Shown: positions 32,751 through 41,847 of the stretch, piece by piece
Numbering within the stretch: the stretch's first letter is position 1
Layout of the letters: each line of letters begins with the position of its first letter
Source of the DNA: Streptomyces sp. JHA26
GTDB lineage: Bacteria; Actinomycetota; Actinomycetes; Streptomycetales; Streptomycetaceae
Direction of reading: 5' to 3'
NCBI RefSeq assembly: GCF_002005565.1
Contig: NZ_BDJC01000008.1
Coordinates: 62,001-126,000 of the forward strand
Length of the DNA: 64,000 bases
Notes under the pieces: model-generated
Seen by the model: the letters and a program-made list of their open reading frames with translations, nothing else
What the model was told of the DNA's origin: nothing
The model's database searches: none
Translations under genes and position numbers: made by a program

Positions 32751-35042
32751 ATGACAGACAGCCGTACCGGCGCCGAGGGACGGGGGACCGCGGACGGAGC
32801 GGGCGGGGCGGTCAGGGCGGGCGGTCTGCGCCGGTGCGGCGAGTGGTGCGCCCGGCACGGCGTCATCGTCGTCGTCGCGTGGCTCGTCGCCCTGGCGGCC
32901 CTCCAGCTCGCGAACCGCTCCTTCGGCGGGGACTACTCGGACGACTTCACCCTGCCCTCGTCCCAGTCGCAGCGGGGAATGGACGTCCTGAGCCGCCACG
33001 ACCCCGCGGCCGCCGGCTCCAGCGCCCAGATCGTCGTGCACGACACCGACGAGCCGCTCGTCCCGCTCGGGTCGCAGATGTCCGCCACCGTGACCGCCCT
33101 GCAGAAACTCCCGCACGTCCGGTCCGTGCAGAACCCGCTCACCGCCGCCCCCGCCTCCGGCTCGTCGTCCGGACCGAACGTGGGCCCCCTGTCCTCGGAC
33201 GGCCGCACCGCCTACCTCACGCTCCGCCTCGACACCTCGCCCTCCCGGCTCGGTGACGGCTACCTGCACGGAGTGGACGACTCCGTGCGGCCGCTGCGCG
33301 CGGCCGGCGCCCAGGTCGAGTACGGGGGAGCGCTCGGGGAACTGGCACGCCCCACCACCGACGACAGGGTGAGCGAGCTGATCGGCTTCGGCGTCGCCGT
33401 CGTCGTCCTGCTGGCCGGCTTCGGCAGCGTCCTCGCCGCCGTCGCCCCGCTGGTGACCGCGCTGATCGCGGTGATCGGCGGCCTGGCCTGCCTCGGCCTG
33501 CTCGCCGCGGCGTTCACCTTCGCCACCGTGTCACCGACCCTCGCCACCATGATCGGCCTGGGGGTCGGCATCGACTACGCGCTGTTCCTGATCACCCGAC
33601 ACCGGCAGGACCTCATGGACGGCGCCGACCCGGTGCGGGCGGCCGGACACGCCATGGCCACCAGCGGCCGCGCCGTCCTCGTCTCCGGCTGCACGGTGAT
33701 CGTCGCACTGCTGGGTCTGTACGCGTCCGGGGTGTCCTTCATCGGCAAGCTCGGAGTGGCGGCCGCGGTCACCGTCGTCTCGGCCGTCCTCGGCGCGCTG
33801 ACGCTGGTGCCCGCCCTGCTGGGCCTCGTCGGCCGGCACGTCGACCGGCTGCGGGTGCGCCGTCCCGTCGCCGAGACCGACGCGGAGCGGGGGAGCGAAC
33901 CCCACGGCACCTGGCACCGCTACGCGCGGCGCGTCGAGCGACGGCCCTGGTACTTCCTGGCCGCCGGTGTGACGGCCGTCGTCGTCCTGGCCCTCCCCGT
34001 CTTCTCCCTCCGGCTCGGCCACATCGGGGACGGCGCCGACCCCGTCTCCTTCACCGACCGGCGGGCGTACGACCTGATGACCGACGCCTTCGGGCCCGGT
34101 TCCAACGGCCCGCTGACCGTCGTCGTCGACCAGAGCGGAGTACCCGGGACCCAGCGCTCGGACCTCGCCTCCCGGGTCACCAGAGGCCTCGACGACGCGC
34201 CGGACACGGCCGTGGTCACACCCGTGACACCGACCCAGGACGGCGACGTGCTGCTCGCCACGGTCTACCCCGCGCAGTCCCCGCAGGACGCCGCCACCTC
34301 CGACCTCGTCGACCGCCTGATCGACAGCACCCTGCCGGACGCCGTCGCCGGCACGGACGCGAAGGGCTACGTCACCGGCGCCACCGCCGCCCAGGTCGAC
34401 TTCCGCGACATCGTCGCGAGCCGGCTGCCGCTGATCATCGGCGTCGTGGTCGCCCTGGCGTTCCTGATCATCCTGGCCGTCTTCCGCGGCCTGCTGGTCG
34501 CCGTCAAGGCCGCCGTCCTGAACGTGCTGTCGATCGCCGCCTCCTACGGCGTCGTCGTCGCCGTCTTCCAGTGGGGCTGGGGCGGGCCCGCGCTCGGCGT
34601 GTCCGGCACGGTGCCCATCGAGAGCTACGTCCCGATGATGATGTTCGCGATCGTCTTCGGGCTGAGCATGGACTACGAGATCTTCCTGCTCTCCCGGGTG
34701 CACGAGGCCTGGCTGCGCACGGGGGACGCGAAGGGGGCGGTGGCCCACGCCCTGGAGATCACCGCGCGGGTCATCACCTGCGCGGCGCTGATCATGGTGA
34801 GCGTCTTCGCCGCGTTCGTCGTCAGCGACAACATCGTGGTCAAGATGCTCGGCCTCGGCCTGGCCGTCAGCGTGCTCATCGACGCCACCGTCGTCCGCCT
34901 GCTCCTCGTACCGGCCGTGATGACCCTGCTGGGCCGTCACGCCTGGTGGACACCCCGGTGGCTCGACCGGATCCTGCCGCACATCGACGTCGAGGGGGAG
35001 CACGAGCGGGATCTCAGCGCGCGGGCGGGGACGAAGGGGTGA
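32751..35042 (+). CDS. MMPL-family membrane exporter
   Basis: 763 aa, RND-superfamily MMPL protein with two halves. Each half has one helix, a large extracellular loop (about 70-205 and 430-585) and five further helices. The proton-relay residues lie in the repeated [17 protein letters not shown] and [20 protein letters not shown] motifs. Relatives move lipids, siderophores or antibiotics across the membrane of actinobacteria. Length is standard for the Streptomyces class (about 720-780), half of mycobacterial MmpL3. Start ATG 32751 after AGGGCAGG. Its last 29 bases overlap the convergent PP2C gene. No regulator gene is adjacent. Confidence 0.88.
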   Translation: MTDSRTGAEGRGTADGAGGAVRAGGLRRCGEWCARHGVIVVVAWLVALAALQLANRSFGGDYSDDFTLPSSQSQRGMDVLSRHDPAAAGSSAQIVVHDTDEPLVPLGSQMSATVTALQKLPHVRSVQNPLTAAPASGSSSGPNVGPLSSDGRTAYLTLRLDTSPSRLGDGYLHGVDDSVRPLRAAGAQVEYGGALGELARPTTDDRVSELIGFGVAVVVLLAGFGSVLAAVAPLVTALIAVIGGLACLGLLAAAFTFATVSPTLATMIGLGVGIDYALFLITRHRQDLMDGADPVRAAGHAMATSGRAVLVSGCTVIVALLGLYASGVSFIGKLGVAAAVTVVSAVLGALTLVPALLGLVGRHVDRLRVRRPVAETDAERGSEPHGTWHRYARRVERRPWYFLAAGVTAVVVLALPVFSLRLGHIGDGADPVSFTDRRAYDLMTDAFGPGSNGPLTVVVDQSGVPGTQRSDLASRVTRGLDDAPDTAVVTPVTPTQDGDVLLATVYPAQSPQDAATSDLVDRLIDSTLPDAVAGTDAKGYVTGATAAQVDFRDIVASRLPLIIGVVVALAFLIILAVFRGLLVAVKAAVLNVLSIAASYGVVVAVFQWGWGGPALGVSGTVPIESYVPMMMFAIVFGLSMDYEIFLLSRVHEAWLRTGDAKGAVAHALEITARVITCAALIMVSVFAAFVVSDNIVVKMLGLGLAVSVLIDATVVRLLLVPAVMTLLGRHAWWTPRWLDRILPHIDVEGEHERDLSARAGTKG

Positions 35043-36123
35043 GGACGAGCATCGTGACGTCGTCGTCCACGTCCGGGCAGTAACCCGCCAGGTCCGCCCA
35101 CACACGCGCGGCCAGCGCGGAGGGTTCCCCGGCGGCGAACGCCGCCAGCCGGTCGGCCAGCGGATAGAACGCACCGCTGCCGTCCCGGGCCTCGACCACA
35201 CCGTCGGACGCGAGGAAGAGCCGGTCGCCCGGGCGCAGCGACACCGTGCTCGGCTCGATCGAGCCGGCGTCCGCCAGGCCGAGCCCGAGCGGCGTCCACG
35301 GCGAGACCTCCAGCTCCGTGGCCCTCGTGCCGCGCAGCAGGAGCGGCGGCGGATTGCCGCAGACGACGACGCGCACCTCCCGGGCGTCGGCGGAGAACTC
35401 CAGCAGCGCGGCCGTGGCGAACAGCTCCGCCTGCCGCGCCTGCGCCGAGTCCACCAGCAGCCTGCGGTCGAGCCGGGCGGCCACCGACACCAGGTCGGGC
35501 TGGTCCAGCACCGCCTCCCGGAACGCCCCCAGCAACGAGGCGACCGTCGCGACCGCCGCCAGGCCGTGCCCCTGCACGTCGCCCATCACGGCCCGTACGC
35601 CGAAGGGACCGTCCCGCACGTCGAAGAAGTCGCCCCCGACCAGCGTCCCGCGCTGCGCCGCCCGGTAGAGCCCCGCGCAGCGCACCGCCCCGACCCGCTC
35701 GGGCAGCGGGGGCACGACGGCGCGCTGCGCGGCCTCGGCGACCGTGCGCGCCAGGTCCAACTGGGCGTCGCGGCGGCTGCGCACGTAGGACACGAAGACG
35801 CTGAGCACGCAGACGAAGACGACGGTCAGCAGATCGGTGCCGCCCGGCCGGTCGAGCCGGAGGGCCGGGACGTTCAGCAGGGCGATGACCACGCCGCCCA
35901 GCGCGGCGGTCGCCGGCGGACTGTACGACAGCACGGCCAGCGGCGGGATCGCGCCCAGCAGGAACCCGATGTCGAGCGGGCCGGGGCTGAGGAGCGTCGC
36001 CGCGCAGACCGCCACGACCAGGGCGAACGGCAGCGCCCGCACCCAGCGGGGCGGCGGCGCCCCGTGCAGCCAGCCGCGCCGGTCCTCGTCCCGGCGCGAC
36101 GGCACGGCGGACACCTTTCGCAC
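35014..36123 (-). CDS. Membrane SpoIIE-type PP2C phosphatase
   Basis: 369 aa. Four to five N-terminal transmembrane segments (about 28-118: [63 protein letters not shown]), then a SpoIIE/PP2C catalytic domain (about 145-365) with metal-site motifs [19 protein letters not shown] and [12 protein letters not shown]. Dephosphorylates anti-anti-sigma factors in related pathways; no such gene lies near. No GAF/PAS domain, so input may be through the membrane part. Start GTG 36123. The 3' end overlaps the MMPL gene by 29 bases, tail to tail. Confidence 0.86.
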   Translation of the reverse strand: MRKVSAVPSRRDEDRRGWLHGAPPPRWVRALPFALVVAVCAATLLSPGPLDIGFLLGAIPPLAVLSYSPPATAALGGVVIALLNVPALRLDRPGGTDLLTVVFVCVLSVFVSYVRSRRDAQLDLARTVAEAAQRAVVPPLPERVGAVRCAGLYRAAQRGTLVGGDFFDVRDGPFGVRAVMGDVQGHGLAAVATVASLLGAFREAVLDQPDLVSVAARLDRRLLVDSAQARQAELFATAALLEFSADAREVRVVVCGNPPPLLLRGTRATELEVSPWTPLGLGLADAGSIEPSTVSLRPGDRLFLASDGVVEARDGSGAFYPLADRLAAFAAGEPSALAARVWADLAGYCPDVDDDVTMLVLTPSSPPAR

Positions 36124-36199
36124 ACCACCACGCTCCTACGGTGCGCTTCCCGGCGCACGCCGGGAAGCGCACCGCCCGGCCCGATCCGGACGACGGGTC

Positions 36200-37402
36200 T
36201 CAGAACGCGGTGAGCGTCAGCCGGATCCCGGTGGGTGCGGTGTCCTGCACGTAGGAGGCGAAGTCGGCCACGTCGTCGAAGGCGAAGCCGTAGGCCTTGC
36301 CGTCCTCCGTGGCCGCGTGCACCGCCTTGGCGTAGTGGTTGGTCAGCGCGGTCCGGTAGAACGACGCGGGGTCGGTCGTCGGCTGGGCGGCCGAGGACAG
36401 CAGGGTGGTGCGGTTGAAACCGGCGCCGAGGACCGCGGCGACGGGGCCGGTCGTGCCGTCGTTGGGCGCGGCGAGGGCGCCGTCGCAGAACAGCACGTCC
36501 CGGGTGGACGGCTTGGCGAAGGACACCTGGGCGGGCCCGTCGAAGGTCAGCCGGTCACCGCGGACCCGGCCCGTGAAGGTGCCCGCGTTGGTGGTGACGG
36601 TGAGGTCCTTGCCGGTGTAGGTGCTCCACACCTCGTCGATGTACGGGGCGAGGTAGTCCTTCGGGAACAGACCGGCGTCCAGCGCGTGCCCGGGGGCGAT
36701 CACGCGCCGGTCGTCCACGGCCAGCGGGGCGAACTCCTCGACCTGCCGGACGGCGGCGAAGACCGCCGCCCGTCCGCCGGGGCGCACGGTGCCCGTCGTC
36801 TGGTCCTTCGCCCCGGTCAGCCGGATGGCGAGCGGCACGCTGAACATGTCGACCATGGTGGTGTTGCAGAACATCCCGGCCGCGTTGTAGGTGAACTCGG
36901 CGCAGTCGTGCAGCACCCCGTAGTTGGGGTCGGAGGCGACCCAGCCCGCCGGGTACTGCAGCGCGGGGTTGCCGGCGCCGTCCGTGACCACCTTGAACTT
37001 CAGCTTCGCGCCGAGCGACACGTAGATCCGGCCGGAGAGGTAGGGCAGTGACAGCGTTGTCGCACCGCTGCCGGCCAGGCTGATCGCGTAGTCGGTGTAG
37101 CCGTCGGCCCCGTTGTCCGACAGGACCACGGGCGCGACGGTGCCGTCCGGGGTGACGCGCACCTGGCGGCCGTCCCGGTTGCCGACGATGTAGACGTGCA
37201 CATCGGCGTTGCCGAAGGATCCGGTGTCGTTGACGATGGTCAGCGGCAGGGCGCCGGCGGCCCGGGGTGCGGCCGTGCCGCTGTCCGTGTCGGCGAGGGC
37301 GTGGGGAGCCACGGCGGCGACGGCGGGTGCGGCCACGGCCATGCCGCCGAGGGCGACGAGCAGCTTGCGGCGGCCGAGGGAGCGCTGGTGACGGGGAGTC
37401 AT
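36200..37402 (-). CDS. Secreted beta-1,3-glucanase, GH64
   Basis: 400 aa. Twin-arginine type signal (SLGRRKLLVALGGMAVAAPAVAAVA, about 1-38) then a GH64 two-domain body resembling laminaripentaose-producing glucanase: LPLTIVNDTGSFGNADVHVYIVG with a thaumatin-like start, DCAEFTYN (catalytic Glu region), NTTMVDMFSVPLAI (catalytic Asp region), TDPASFYRTALTNHYAKAVH. It should release laminari-oligosaccharides from fungal beta-1,3-glucan outside the cell. Start ATG 37402 with CAGGAG upstream. No carbohydrate-binding module. A GAGAGCGCTCTC palindrome lies 51 bases upstream, so a LacI-type repressor probably controls it. Confidence 0.88.
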   Translation of the reverse strand: MTPRHQRSLGRRKLLVALGGMAVAAPAVAAVAPHALADTDSGTAAPRAAGALPLTIVNDTGSFGNADVHVYIVGNRDGRQVRVTPDGTVAPVVLSDNGADGYTDYAISLAGSGATTLSLPYLSGRIYVSLGAKLKFKVVTDGAGNPALQYPAGWVASDPNYGVLHDCAEFTYNAAGMFCNTTMVDMFSVPLAIRLTGAKDQTTGTVRPGGRAAVFAAVRQVEEFAPLAVDDRRVIAPGHALDAGLFPKDYLAPYIDEVWSTYTGKDLTVTTNAGTFTGRVRGDRLTFDGPAQVSFAKPSTRDVLFCDGALAAPNDGTTGPVAAVLGAGFNRTTLLSSAAQPTTDPASFYRTALTNHYAKAVHAATEDGKAYGFAFDDVADFASYVQDTAPTGIRLTLTAF

Positions 37403-37453
37403 GTGGGGGGTCTCCTGTGTGATCGGAACATGACAGTCTGAGGGCGGTCCTTC

Positions 37454-37465
37454 GAGAGCGCTCTC
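37454..37465. promoter_or_regulatory. LacI-type operator GAGAGCGCTCTC
   Basis: Perfect 12-bp palindrome centred on GCGC, 52 bases from the GH64 start. It matches the core of the CebR/CelR class of operators that control cellulose and glucan enzymes (TGGGAGCGCTCCCA), with changed outer bases. Confidence 0.7.
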
Positions 37466-37575
37466 AGACGGTGGCCCGATGGTACGCAGAACGAATGCCC
37501 CGGCCAACCGTCTCGACGGGCCCCAACGGCGTCGTCCCAGGCGGGACTTGGGCGGCGGGAGGGGCGGCCCGGAAC

Positions 37576-37594
37576 CCTTAACCGGCGTTTAAGG
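37576..37594. repeat. CCTTAA/TTAAGG dyad in the GH64-SDR gap
   Basis: Six-base arms with a 7-base spacer, and another TTAA just downstream. The rest of 37403-37850, apart from the LacI-type and MerR-type sites, shows no gene. Confidence 0.3.
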
Positions 37595-37819
37595 CCCGCT
37601 TAATCCGAGCGCGGAGAGTGACGGCGGCCGGCCCTGCGCGGCGTCCGCCCCGCCGGCCGGGCACCGGACGACGGCGTCGGCGCCCCCTTCACGGAGGGCG
37701 TGCCGGCGGACACGGTGCCCCGCACCCCGGGGGCCCTTGTGCCGGGTGGCGGCGGACGGCGGCGGCGAGGTCACGGGGCGAGCCCTGCCGTGCCGCACAC
37801 CGACCGGCGACCCGACGCG

Positions 37820-37850
37820 TTGACCCTGACACCGGCGGCAGGGTTGCACG
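37820..37850 (+). promoter_or_regulatory. MerR-type promoter of the SDR-merR pair
   Basis: TTGACC (-35) at 37820-37825 and a 19-base spacer carrying the dyad ACCCTG-N10-CAGGGT (37823-37844), then a -10-like box ending at 37850. An overlong spacer with an internal dyad is the hallmark of MerR-controlled promoters. Confidence 0.65.
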
Positions 37851-37859
37851 ATGACCGGC

Positions 37860-38618
37860 ATGGACATCAGCACGTCAGGAAGCAGCAGGATCGTCGTCGT
37901 CACCGGGGCCGGTACGGGCATCGGCCGGGCGACCGCCCGTGCCTTCGCCGCCGAGGGGGCCCACGTCGTCGCCGTCGGACGGCGCGTCGGACCACTCGCG
38001 GAGACGGCGGCCGGGTACGAGCGGATCACCCCGCTGCCCGCCGACATCACCGCCGACGGGGAGCCCGAACGCATCGTCCGGGCCGTGACGGAGGCGCACG
38101 GCCGACTGGACGTGCTGGTCAACAACGCCGCCGTCGTGCACAGCGGCGCCCTCGGCTCGCTGAGCCCGGAGCTGATCTCGGCCCAGCTCGGGACGAACCT
38201 CGTCGCCCCCGTCCTGCTGGCCCAGGCCGCGCTGCCGTCCCTGGAGGCCTCCGGCGGCGTGATCGTCAACGTCAGCACCTCGGTGGGGCAGCGGGCCTGG
38301 CCGGGCAGCTCGGTCTATGCCGCCACCAAGACCGCCCTCGAACTGCTGACGCGCAGTTGGGCCGTCGAGCTGGCCCCGCGCGGCATCCGGGTGGTGGCGG
38401 TCGCCCCCGGCGCGATCGACACCCCCATCGGCGAGCACCAGGGCCTGACGCCGGAGCGCAGGGCCGCGGTGCGCGAGTGGCAGCTGGCGCACACCCCGCT
38501 GGGACGGATCGGCCGGCCCGAGGAGGTGGCCTGGGCGATCACCCGGCTCGCCGAACCGGCCGCGTCCTTCGTCACCGGGGTCGTGCTTCCCGTCGACGGC
38601 GGGGCGGTCGTGGCGTGA
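37860..38618 (+). CDS. Short-chain dehydrogenase/reductase
   Basis: 252 aa classical SDR. NADP/NAD site TGAGTGIGRATARAFAAEG near the N-terminus, NNAA in LVNNAAVVHSG, catalytic Ser in VNVSTSV, Y-x-x-x-K in SSVYAATKTALELL, and C-terminal VTGVVLPVDGG. Substrate unknown. Two ATGs are possible (37851, 37860); 37860 is preferred because the MerR-type promoter would start RNA at about 37857-37860, making the message leaderless. The following MerR gene, 26 bases downstream, is probably co-transcribed, and the regulator would act on this promoter. Confidence 0.86.
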   Translation: MDISTSGSSRIVVVTGAGTGIGRATARAFAAEGAHVVAVGRRVGPLAETAAGYERITPLPADITADGEPERIVRAVTEAHGRLDVLVNNAAVVHSGALGSLSPELISAQLGTNLVAPVLLAQAALPSLEASGGVIVNVSTSVGQRAWPGSSVYAATKTALELLTRSWAVELAPRGIRVVAVAPGAIDTPIGEHQGLTPERRAAVREWQLAHTPLGRIGRPEEVAWAITRLAEPAASFVTGVVLPVDGGAVVA

Positions 38619-38644
38619 TAGGCATGGTCCGGGAGGTGCGACCG

Positions 38645-39007
38645 GTGCGGATAGGTGAACTGGCCAGGGCGGCGGGGACGACCGTTCGGGCGCTGCGGCA
38701 CTACGAGGAGGCCGGGCTGATCTCCTCCGAACGGGCCCACAACGGCTACCGCGTCTACGACGAGGGGGCGGTGGTGCGGGTCCGCAACATCCGCCGCCTG
38801 CTGGCCGTCGGACTCACCCTGGACGACGTCCGCGTGTTCCTGCCGTGCCTGGACGGCGACGTGACCGCGGGCCCGCCCTCGGACAAGGGCCTGCGGGTGG
38901 CACGGGAACGGCTGGCGGTCCTCGAGGAACGCATCGCCGCCCAGACCGAGGTCCGCGACCGGCTGGCGGCCGCGCTCCGGGAGCGGACGGGCCTGATGCG
39001 GGTCTGA
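38645..39007 (+). CDS. MerR-family transcriptional regulator
   Basis: 120 aa. N-terminal winged HTH (VRIGELARAAGTTVRALRHYEEAGLISSERAHNGYRVYDEGAVVRVRNIRRLLAVGLTLDDVRVFLPC) and a C-terminal dimerisation helix (ERLAVLEERIAAQTEVRDRLAAAL). No cysteine cluster that would suggest a metal sensor, so a small organic ligand is likelier. Start GTG 38645 chosen, with GGGAGG eight bases upstream. It sits 26 bases after the SDR gene on the same strand; the SDR promoter carries a dyad in a 19-base spacer, the expected target. Confidence 0.88.
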   Translation: MRIGELARAAGTTVRALRHYEEAGLISSERAHNGYRVYDEGAVVRVRNIRRLLAVGLTLDDVRVFLPCLDGDVTAGPPSDKGLRVARERLAVLEERIAAQTEVRDRLAAALRERTGLMRV

Positions 39008-39089
39008 AATTTTGGCTCTGTCCGCAGTTCTGTGAATTGCCAGGCCGACGAGGGGAACGAGGGATCGTTTCGGCAGAGTGTTTTCTGCC

Positions 39090-39212
39090 ATGGCGAGCAA
39101 GACGGTCGAGGCCGTGCTGTTTCCTGGGATCAACGTGCGAGTGGAGCGCGTCAGTGACTCCTCCGACGTCCTTATGTGCTCCCGTCGGCTGATTCTCACT
39201 CCCCCTGAGTGA
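39090..39212 (+). pseudogene. Truncated transposase N-terminus (ISL3-like)
   Basis: Open 40-codon frame beginning MASKTVEAVLFPGINVRVERV and SDSSDVL, resembling the start of ISL3-family transposases, then diverging to unrelated residues and a stop before the Cys/zinc motif. Upstream, from about 39014, the sequence GGCTCTGTCCGCAGTTCTG begins like the terminal repeat of such elements. This is a decayed left end. The regional G+C is lower than the surroundings. Confidence 0.5.
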
Positions 39213-39296
39213 TGACATGGATGCGCCCGGCGGTTGACGCCCGTGGGAACAGCGGTGAATGAGAATGGAACTCCGTTTCTTGAATGGGGAGTTCAG

Positions 39297-40238
39297 GTGG
39301 CTCGGTGGGATCGGGTCGGGCGAGTCGCGGCGTATGGGGCAGCACTGGCGCTGACGCCCTACCTGCTGATCAAGGTGTCCTGGGTGGTTGGTTCGCTCTT
39401 GGGGCTGCTGCCGGTCGGGACCGGGTTCGGCATGGCAGAGTGGGTGGTGCTCAACAGCGCCACGATCGGTATGGCAGGGATCGGGATCGCGGTGGCGCTC
39501 GCGCTGGTGCGGCCGTGGGGGATGCGCATACCGGGAGCGCCGTTGGCGTTCTGCGCCTGGGTCGGAACGGGATTCCTCGTCCCGGTGTTGCCGTACGCCG
39601 TTCTCAGTTCGCTGCTGGGCTCGGAGGACGGCAATCCGAGGAGCGGGAGCGACGCAGGCCCGTCGATGCCGGTCTGGGAGGCAGCGCTGGTTCAGATCGG
39701 GTTTGTGGGCATGGGGCTGGGTCTGGCCATCGCGCTGCCCACGTACTTGCGGCGGCGCTGGCCGGACGCGTTCGCGGGTCGGCTCGGGGACCGTGGGGAG
39801 GGCTCGCCGAGGGCGCTGCCATGGATGGCCGTGGTCGGCGTCGCAGCCGGTCTTGTCTGGCTGTACTGGGCGGTGGGCGGCACCGCAGGTGTAGCCCACC
39901 GCGGCGAGCGGGACCTCGCTTGGTATGTGCTGTCCGGCGTCTTCGGGCTCTGGGCGTTCGTGGCGTCCGCCGCTACCTGGGCTGTTGTCCGAGGCCGGCC
40001 CGCACGAGTCCCCCGCTGGTGGCCGATGGCGCTCGGCTGGCTCGGCTCGGGCTCGTTGTTCGCCTGGAGCGGCTGGAAGCTTCCGTTCACCCTGTACCTG
40101 GCGGTCGCGCAGCCGGCCGATGCGGCCCTGCCGGAAAACCTCGCGCTCGCGGCGGTCCTGCACCTTGCAGCGGTGGGGGCGGGCGCCGGGATGCTGCGAG
40201 CGCTCGTTCGTACGCGGCTGGTGTCATCGAACTCGTAA
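39297..40238 (+). CDS. Hypothetical multi-pass membrane protein
   Basis: 313 aa with about seven to eight hydrophobic segments (for example AAYGAALALTPYLLIKVSWVVGSLLGLLP, SATIGMAGIGIAVALALV, GTGFLVPVLPYAVLSSLLG, IGFVGMGLGLAIAL, AVVGVAAGLVWLYWAV, YVLSGVFGLWAFVASAATWAVV, LALAAVLHLAAVGAGAGML). No recognised family or motif; a basic loop RRRWPDAFAGRLGDRGE lies mid-protein. Start GTG 39297 with GGGGAG five bases before; earlier starts (39255, 39234) would add residues of low confidence. Flanked by two transposase remnants and lower in G+C than the neighbours, so it may be acquired cargo. Function unknown. Confidence 0.6.
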   Translation: MARWDRVGRVAAYGAALALTPYLLIKVSWVVGSLLGLLPVGTGFGMAEWVVLNSATIGMAGIGIAVALALVRPWGMRIPGAPLAFCAWVGTGFLVPVLPYAVLSSLLGSEDGNPRSGSDAGPSMPVWEAALVQIGFVGMGLGLAIALPTYLRRRWPDAFAGRLGDRGEGSPRALPWMAVVGVAAGLVWLYWAVGGTAGVAHRGERDLAWYVLSGVFGLWAFVASAATWAVVRGRPARVPRWWPMALGWLGSGSLFAWSGWKLPFTLYLAVAQPADAALPENLALAAVLHLAAVGAGAGMLRALVRTRLVSSNS

Positions 40239-40345
40239 ACGAAACGTTCAAGGGACACCTCAACCTCGAACAACACCGAGGACGCACACCTCGCGGTGTC
40301 ATCACCCGCGTCCTGCAGCACATCCTCCGATCAACCTCGGACTCA
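40223..40345 (+). pseudogene. Transposase C-terminal remnant (IS982/IS5-like)
   Basis: Frame reading VIELVNETFKGHLNLEQH, then RGRTPRGVITRVLQHIL, the typical C-terminal end of IS982/IS5-type transposases in which the catalytic Glu helix is followed by LEQHRGRT and a GVxxRVxQRIL helix. It is cut off after about 40 residues (loses the AAIWHN end) and overlaps the end of the membrane gene. A decayed right end of an insertion sequence. Confidence 0.55.
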
Positions 40346-40396
40346 CACGAACCTGCGGCACTTGGCACCTCACCCCCGCCACCCCCTAGCCAAGAG

Positions 40397-40425
40397 GGGT
40401 CACCCGGCTTCCGGCCGGGTGACCC
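40397..40425. terminator. Hairpin terminator, 12-bp stem
   Basis: GGGTCACCCGGC with its complement and a 5-base loop, followed by TTC. It follows the IS remnant and lies about 200 bases before the Gfo/Idh gene's stop. The rest of 40239-40621 shows no gene. Confidence 0.65.
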
Positions 40426-40621
40426 TTCAACAAGATCTTCATGAGCCTTCCAGGCGGGTCCGACGCCCTTCCGTTCGGTGCCGGCGCGGGGCGGTGTGCC
40501 GGTCGGCAGGGCGGTTGCCGGCCCGGTCGCCGGCTTCCTCCCGCCCGTTGAGGGGGACCGGGCCTGGTTCCGGTGGAGCGGGACACCGGCCGGGACGAAG
40601 GACGCCGGCGGATGACCGGCG

Positions 40622-41506
40622 TCACCGTCCGTCGCCGAGCAGCGCCTCGGCCTCGGCGAGGATCTCGGTGACCCGGAGACCGAACACGGCGTCGCACGGA
40701 TGCGGACGACCGGTGCGCGCGGCGGCCAGGAGGGCGTCCACGGCCCGTCGCAGAGCGGGCACCGGGCCCTGCGGATCCTCCGGCATCAGCGTCACCCCGG
40801 TACCGCCCCGCAACTCCACCGCGGCGCCCGCCGCGGCGGGCGGTGCCGTCAGGCTCAGCGTGAGCGTGCTGGACACCCCGCCCGCGTGGTCGAGGACCAG
40901 GTGCACGGTGTCCCCGGGACCGGGCACGGCCGCCGCCACCCGCCGTACGTCCCCGAGGGCCGGCAACAGGACGGACAGGGCGTGCGGGCCGACGTCCCAC
41001 AGGGCGCCCTTCTCACGCCGCCACGGCGAGCGCGCGAACGGGCTGTCGCCGCCGAACACCGCGCCGAGCCACTGCGCACGCGCCGTGAACCACTCGCCGG
41101 CCTCCGCCTGTTCGGCGATCCACGCCTCGGTCCCGGGCTGGAACCGGGTCGTGAAGAAGACGACGGAGGCGACGCGGGCCTCCCGCACCGCCTCGACCAC
41201 CGCCCGTCCCTGCGCCACCGTCGTCGCGAGGGGCTTGTCCAGCAGCAGATGGCACCCGGCCCGCGCCGCGCGCACCGCGAGCCCGGCCTGCACGGCCGGC
41301 GGCAGCGCCACGGCGACGGCCTCCACGTCGGCGAACAGGGCGTCGACGTCGTCGTAGGCGCGCGTGCCGTGCCGTGCCGCCAGCTCCTCGGCGGCCCGGG
41401 GCCTACGTCCCCACACGCCCACGAAGTCCACGTCGTCGTGCCCGTCCAGGGCCGGCGCGTGGGCCATGTCCGCCCAGGGGCCGGTACCGAGCAGTCCGAT
41501 GCGCAT
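40622..41506 (-). CDS. Gfo/Idh/MocA-family oxidoreductase
   Basis: 294 aa. NAD(P)-binding Rossmann domain (MRIGLLGTGPWADMAHAPAL, FVGVWGRR, VAVALPPAVQAGLAVRAARAGCHLLLDKPLATT with the catalytic lysine) and a C-terminal beta-sheet dimer domain (EWFTARAQWLGAVF, VGPHALSVLLPALGDV). Oxidises a hydroxyl of a sugar, inositol or related compound; substrate unknown. Start ATG 41506 with GGAGAGG eight bases upstream. Slightly short for the family (usually 330-390), the missing part being the extreme C-terminal strand. The 341-base gap to the hydrolase gene holds a 28-bp dyad but no gene. Confidence 0.82.
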   Translation of the reverse strand: MRIGLLGTGPWADMAHAPALDGHDDVDFVGVWGRRPRAAEELAARHGTRAYDDVDALFADVEAVAVALPPAVQAGLAVRAARAGCHLLLDKPLATTVAQGRAVVEAVREARVASVVFFTTRFQPGTEAWIAEQAEAGEWFTARAQWLGAVFGGDSPFARSPWRREKGALWDVGPHALSVLLPALGDVRRVAAAVPGPGDTVHLVLDHAGGVSSTLTLSLTAPPAAAGAAVELRGGTGVTLMPEDPQGPVPALRRAVDALLAAARTGRPHPCDAVFGLRVTEILAEAEALLGDGR

Positions 41507-41766
41507 GCCGCCGCCTCTCCGAGATGTCCGGCCCGACTCCGGCCGGCGCACCACCTCGCCGGCCGGTGCCGAGCGTGTCACACGGACCGGGGACCCCCGC
41601 AAGCCCGGGCCGAGGGACGCCGCCGCGTCCGCCCCCGGCGGCACACCGGTCCGCCCCGCCGGCCGCCCGCGTCCCACGAGACCGGTGATTCTGCCGATCC
41701 CCTCCACCGCCACGCCCGTCGACAGTGGCAACGCCAGCTCATCGGCGAGGCCAGGCCGGCGGATGT

Positions 41767-41794
41767 CCCGGGACGCGACCCCACGCGTCCCGGG
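41767..41794. promoter_or_regulatory. Dyad 54 bases before the polyester hydrolase gene
   Basis: CCCGGGACGCG and its exact complement CGCGTCCCGGG with a 6-base loop. Could be an operator, a leader hairpin or a terminator of an unseen transcript. Confidence 0.45.
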
Positions 41795-41847
41795 CCGTGT
41801 GCGACCACCGGCCGGGCGACCCGCCACGACAGAGAGGACGACTCCCC

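Noticed and set aside
41507..41847. N-terminal extension of the Gfo/Idh protein to 41827
   Set aside because: The extra residues are low-complexity and the GGAGAGG site fits ATG 41506.
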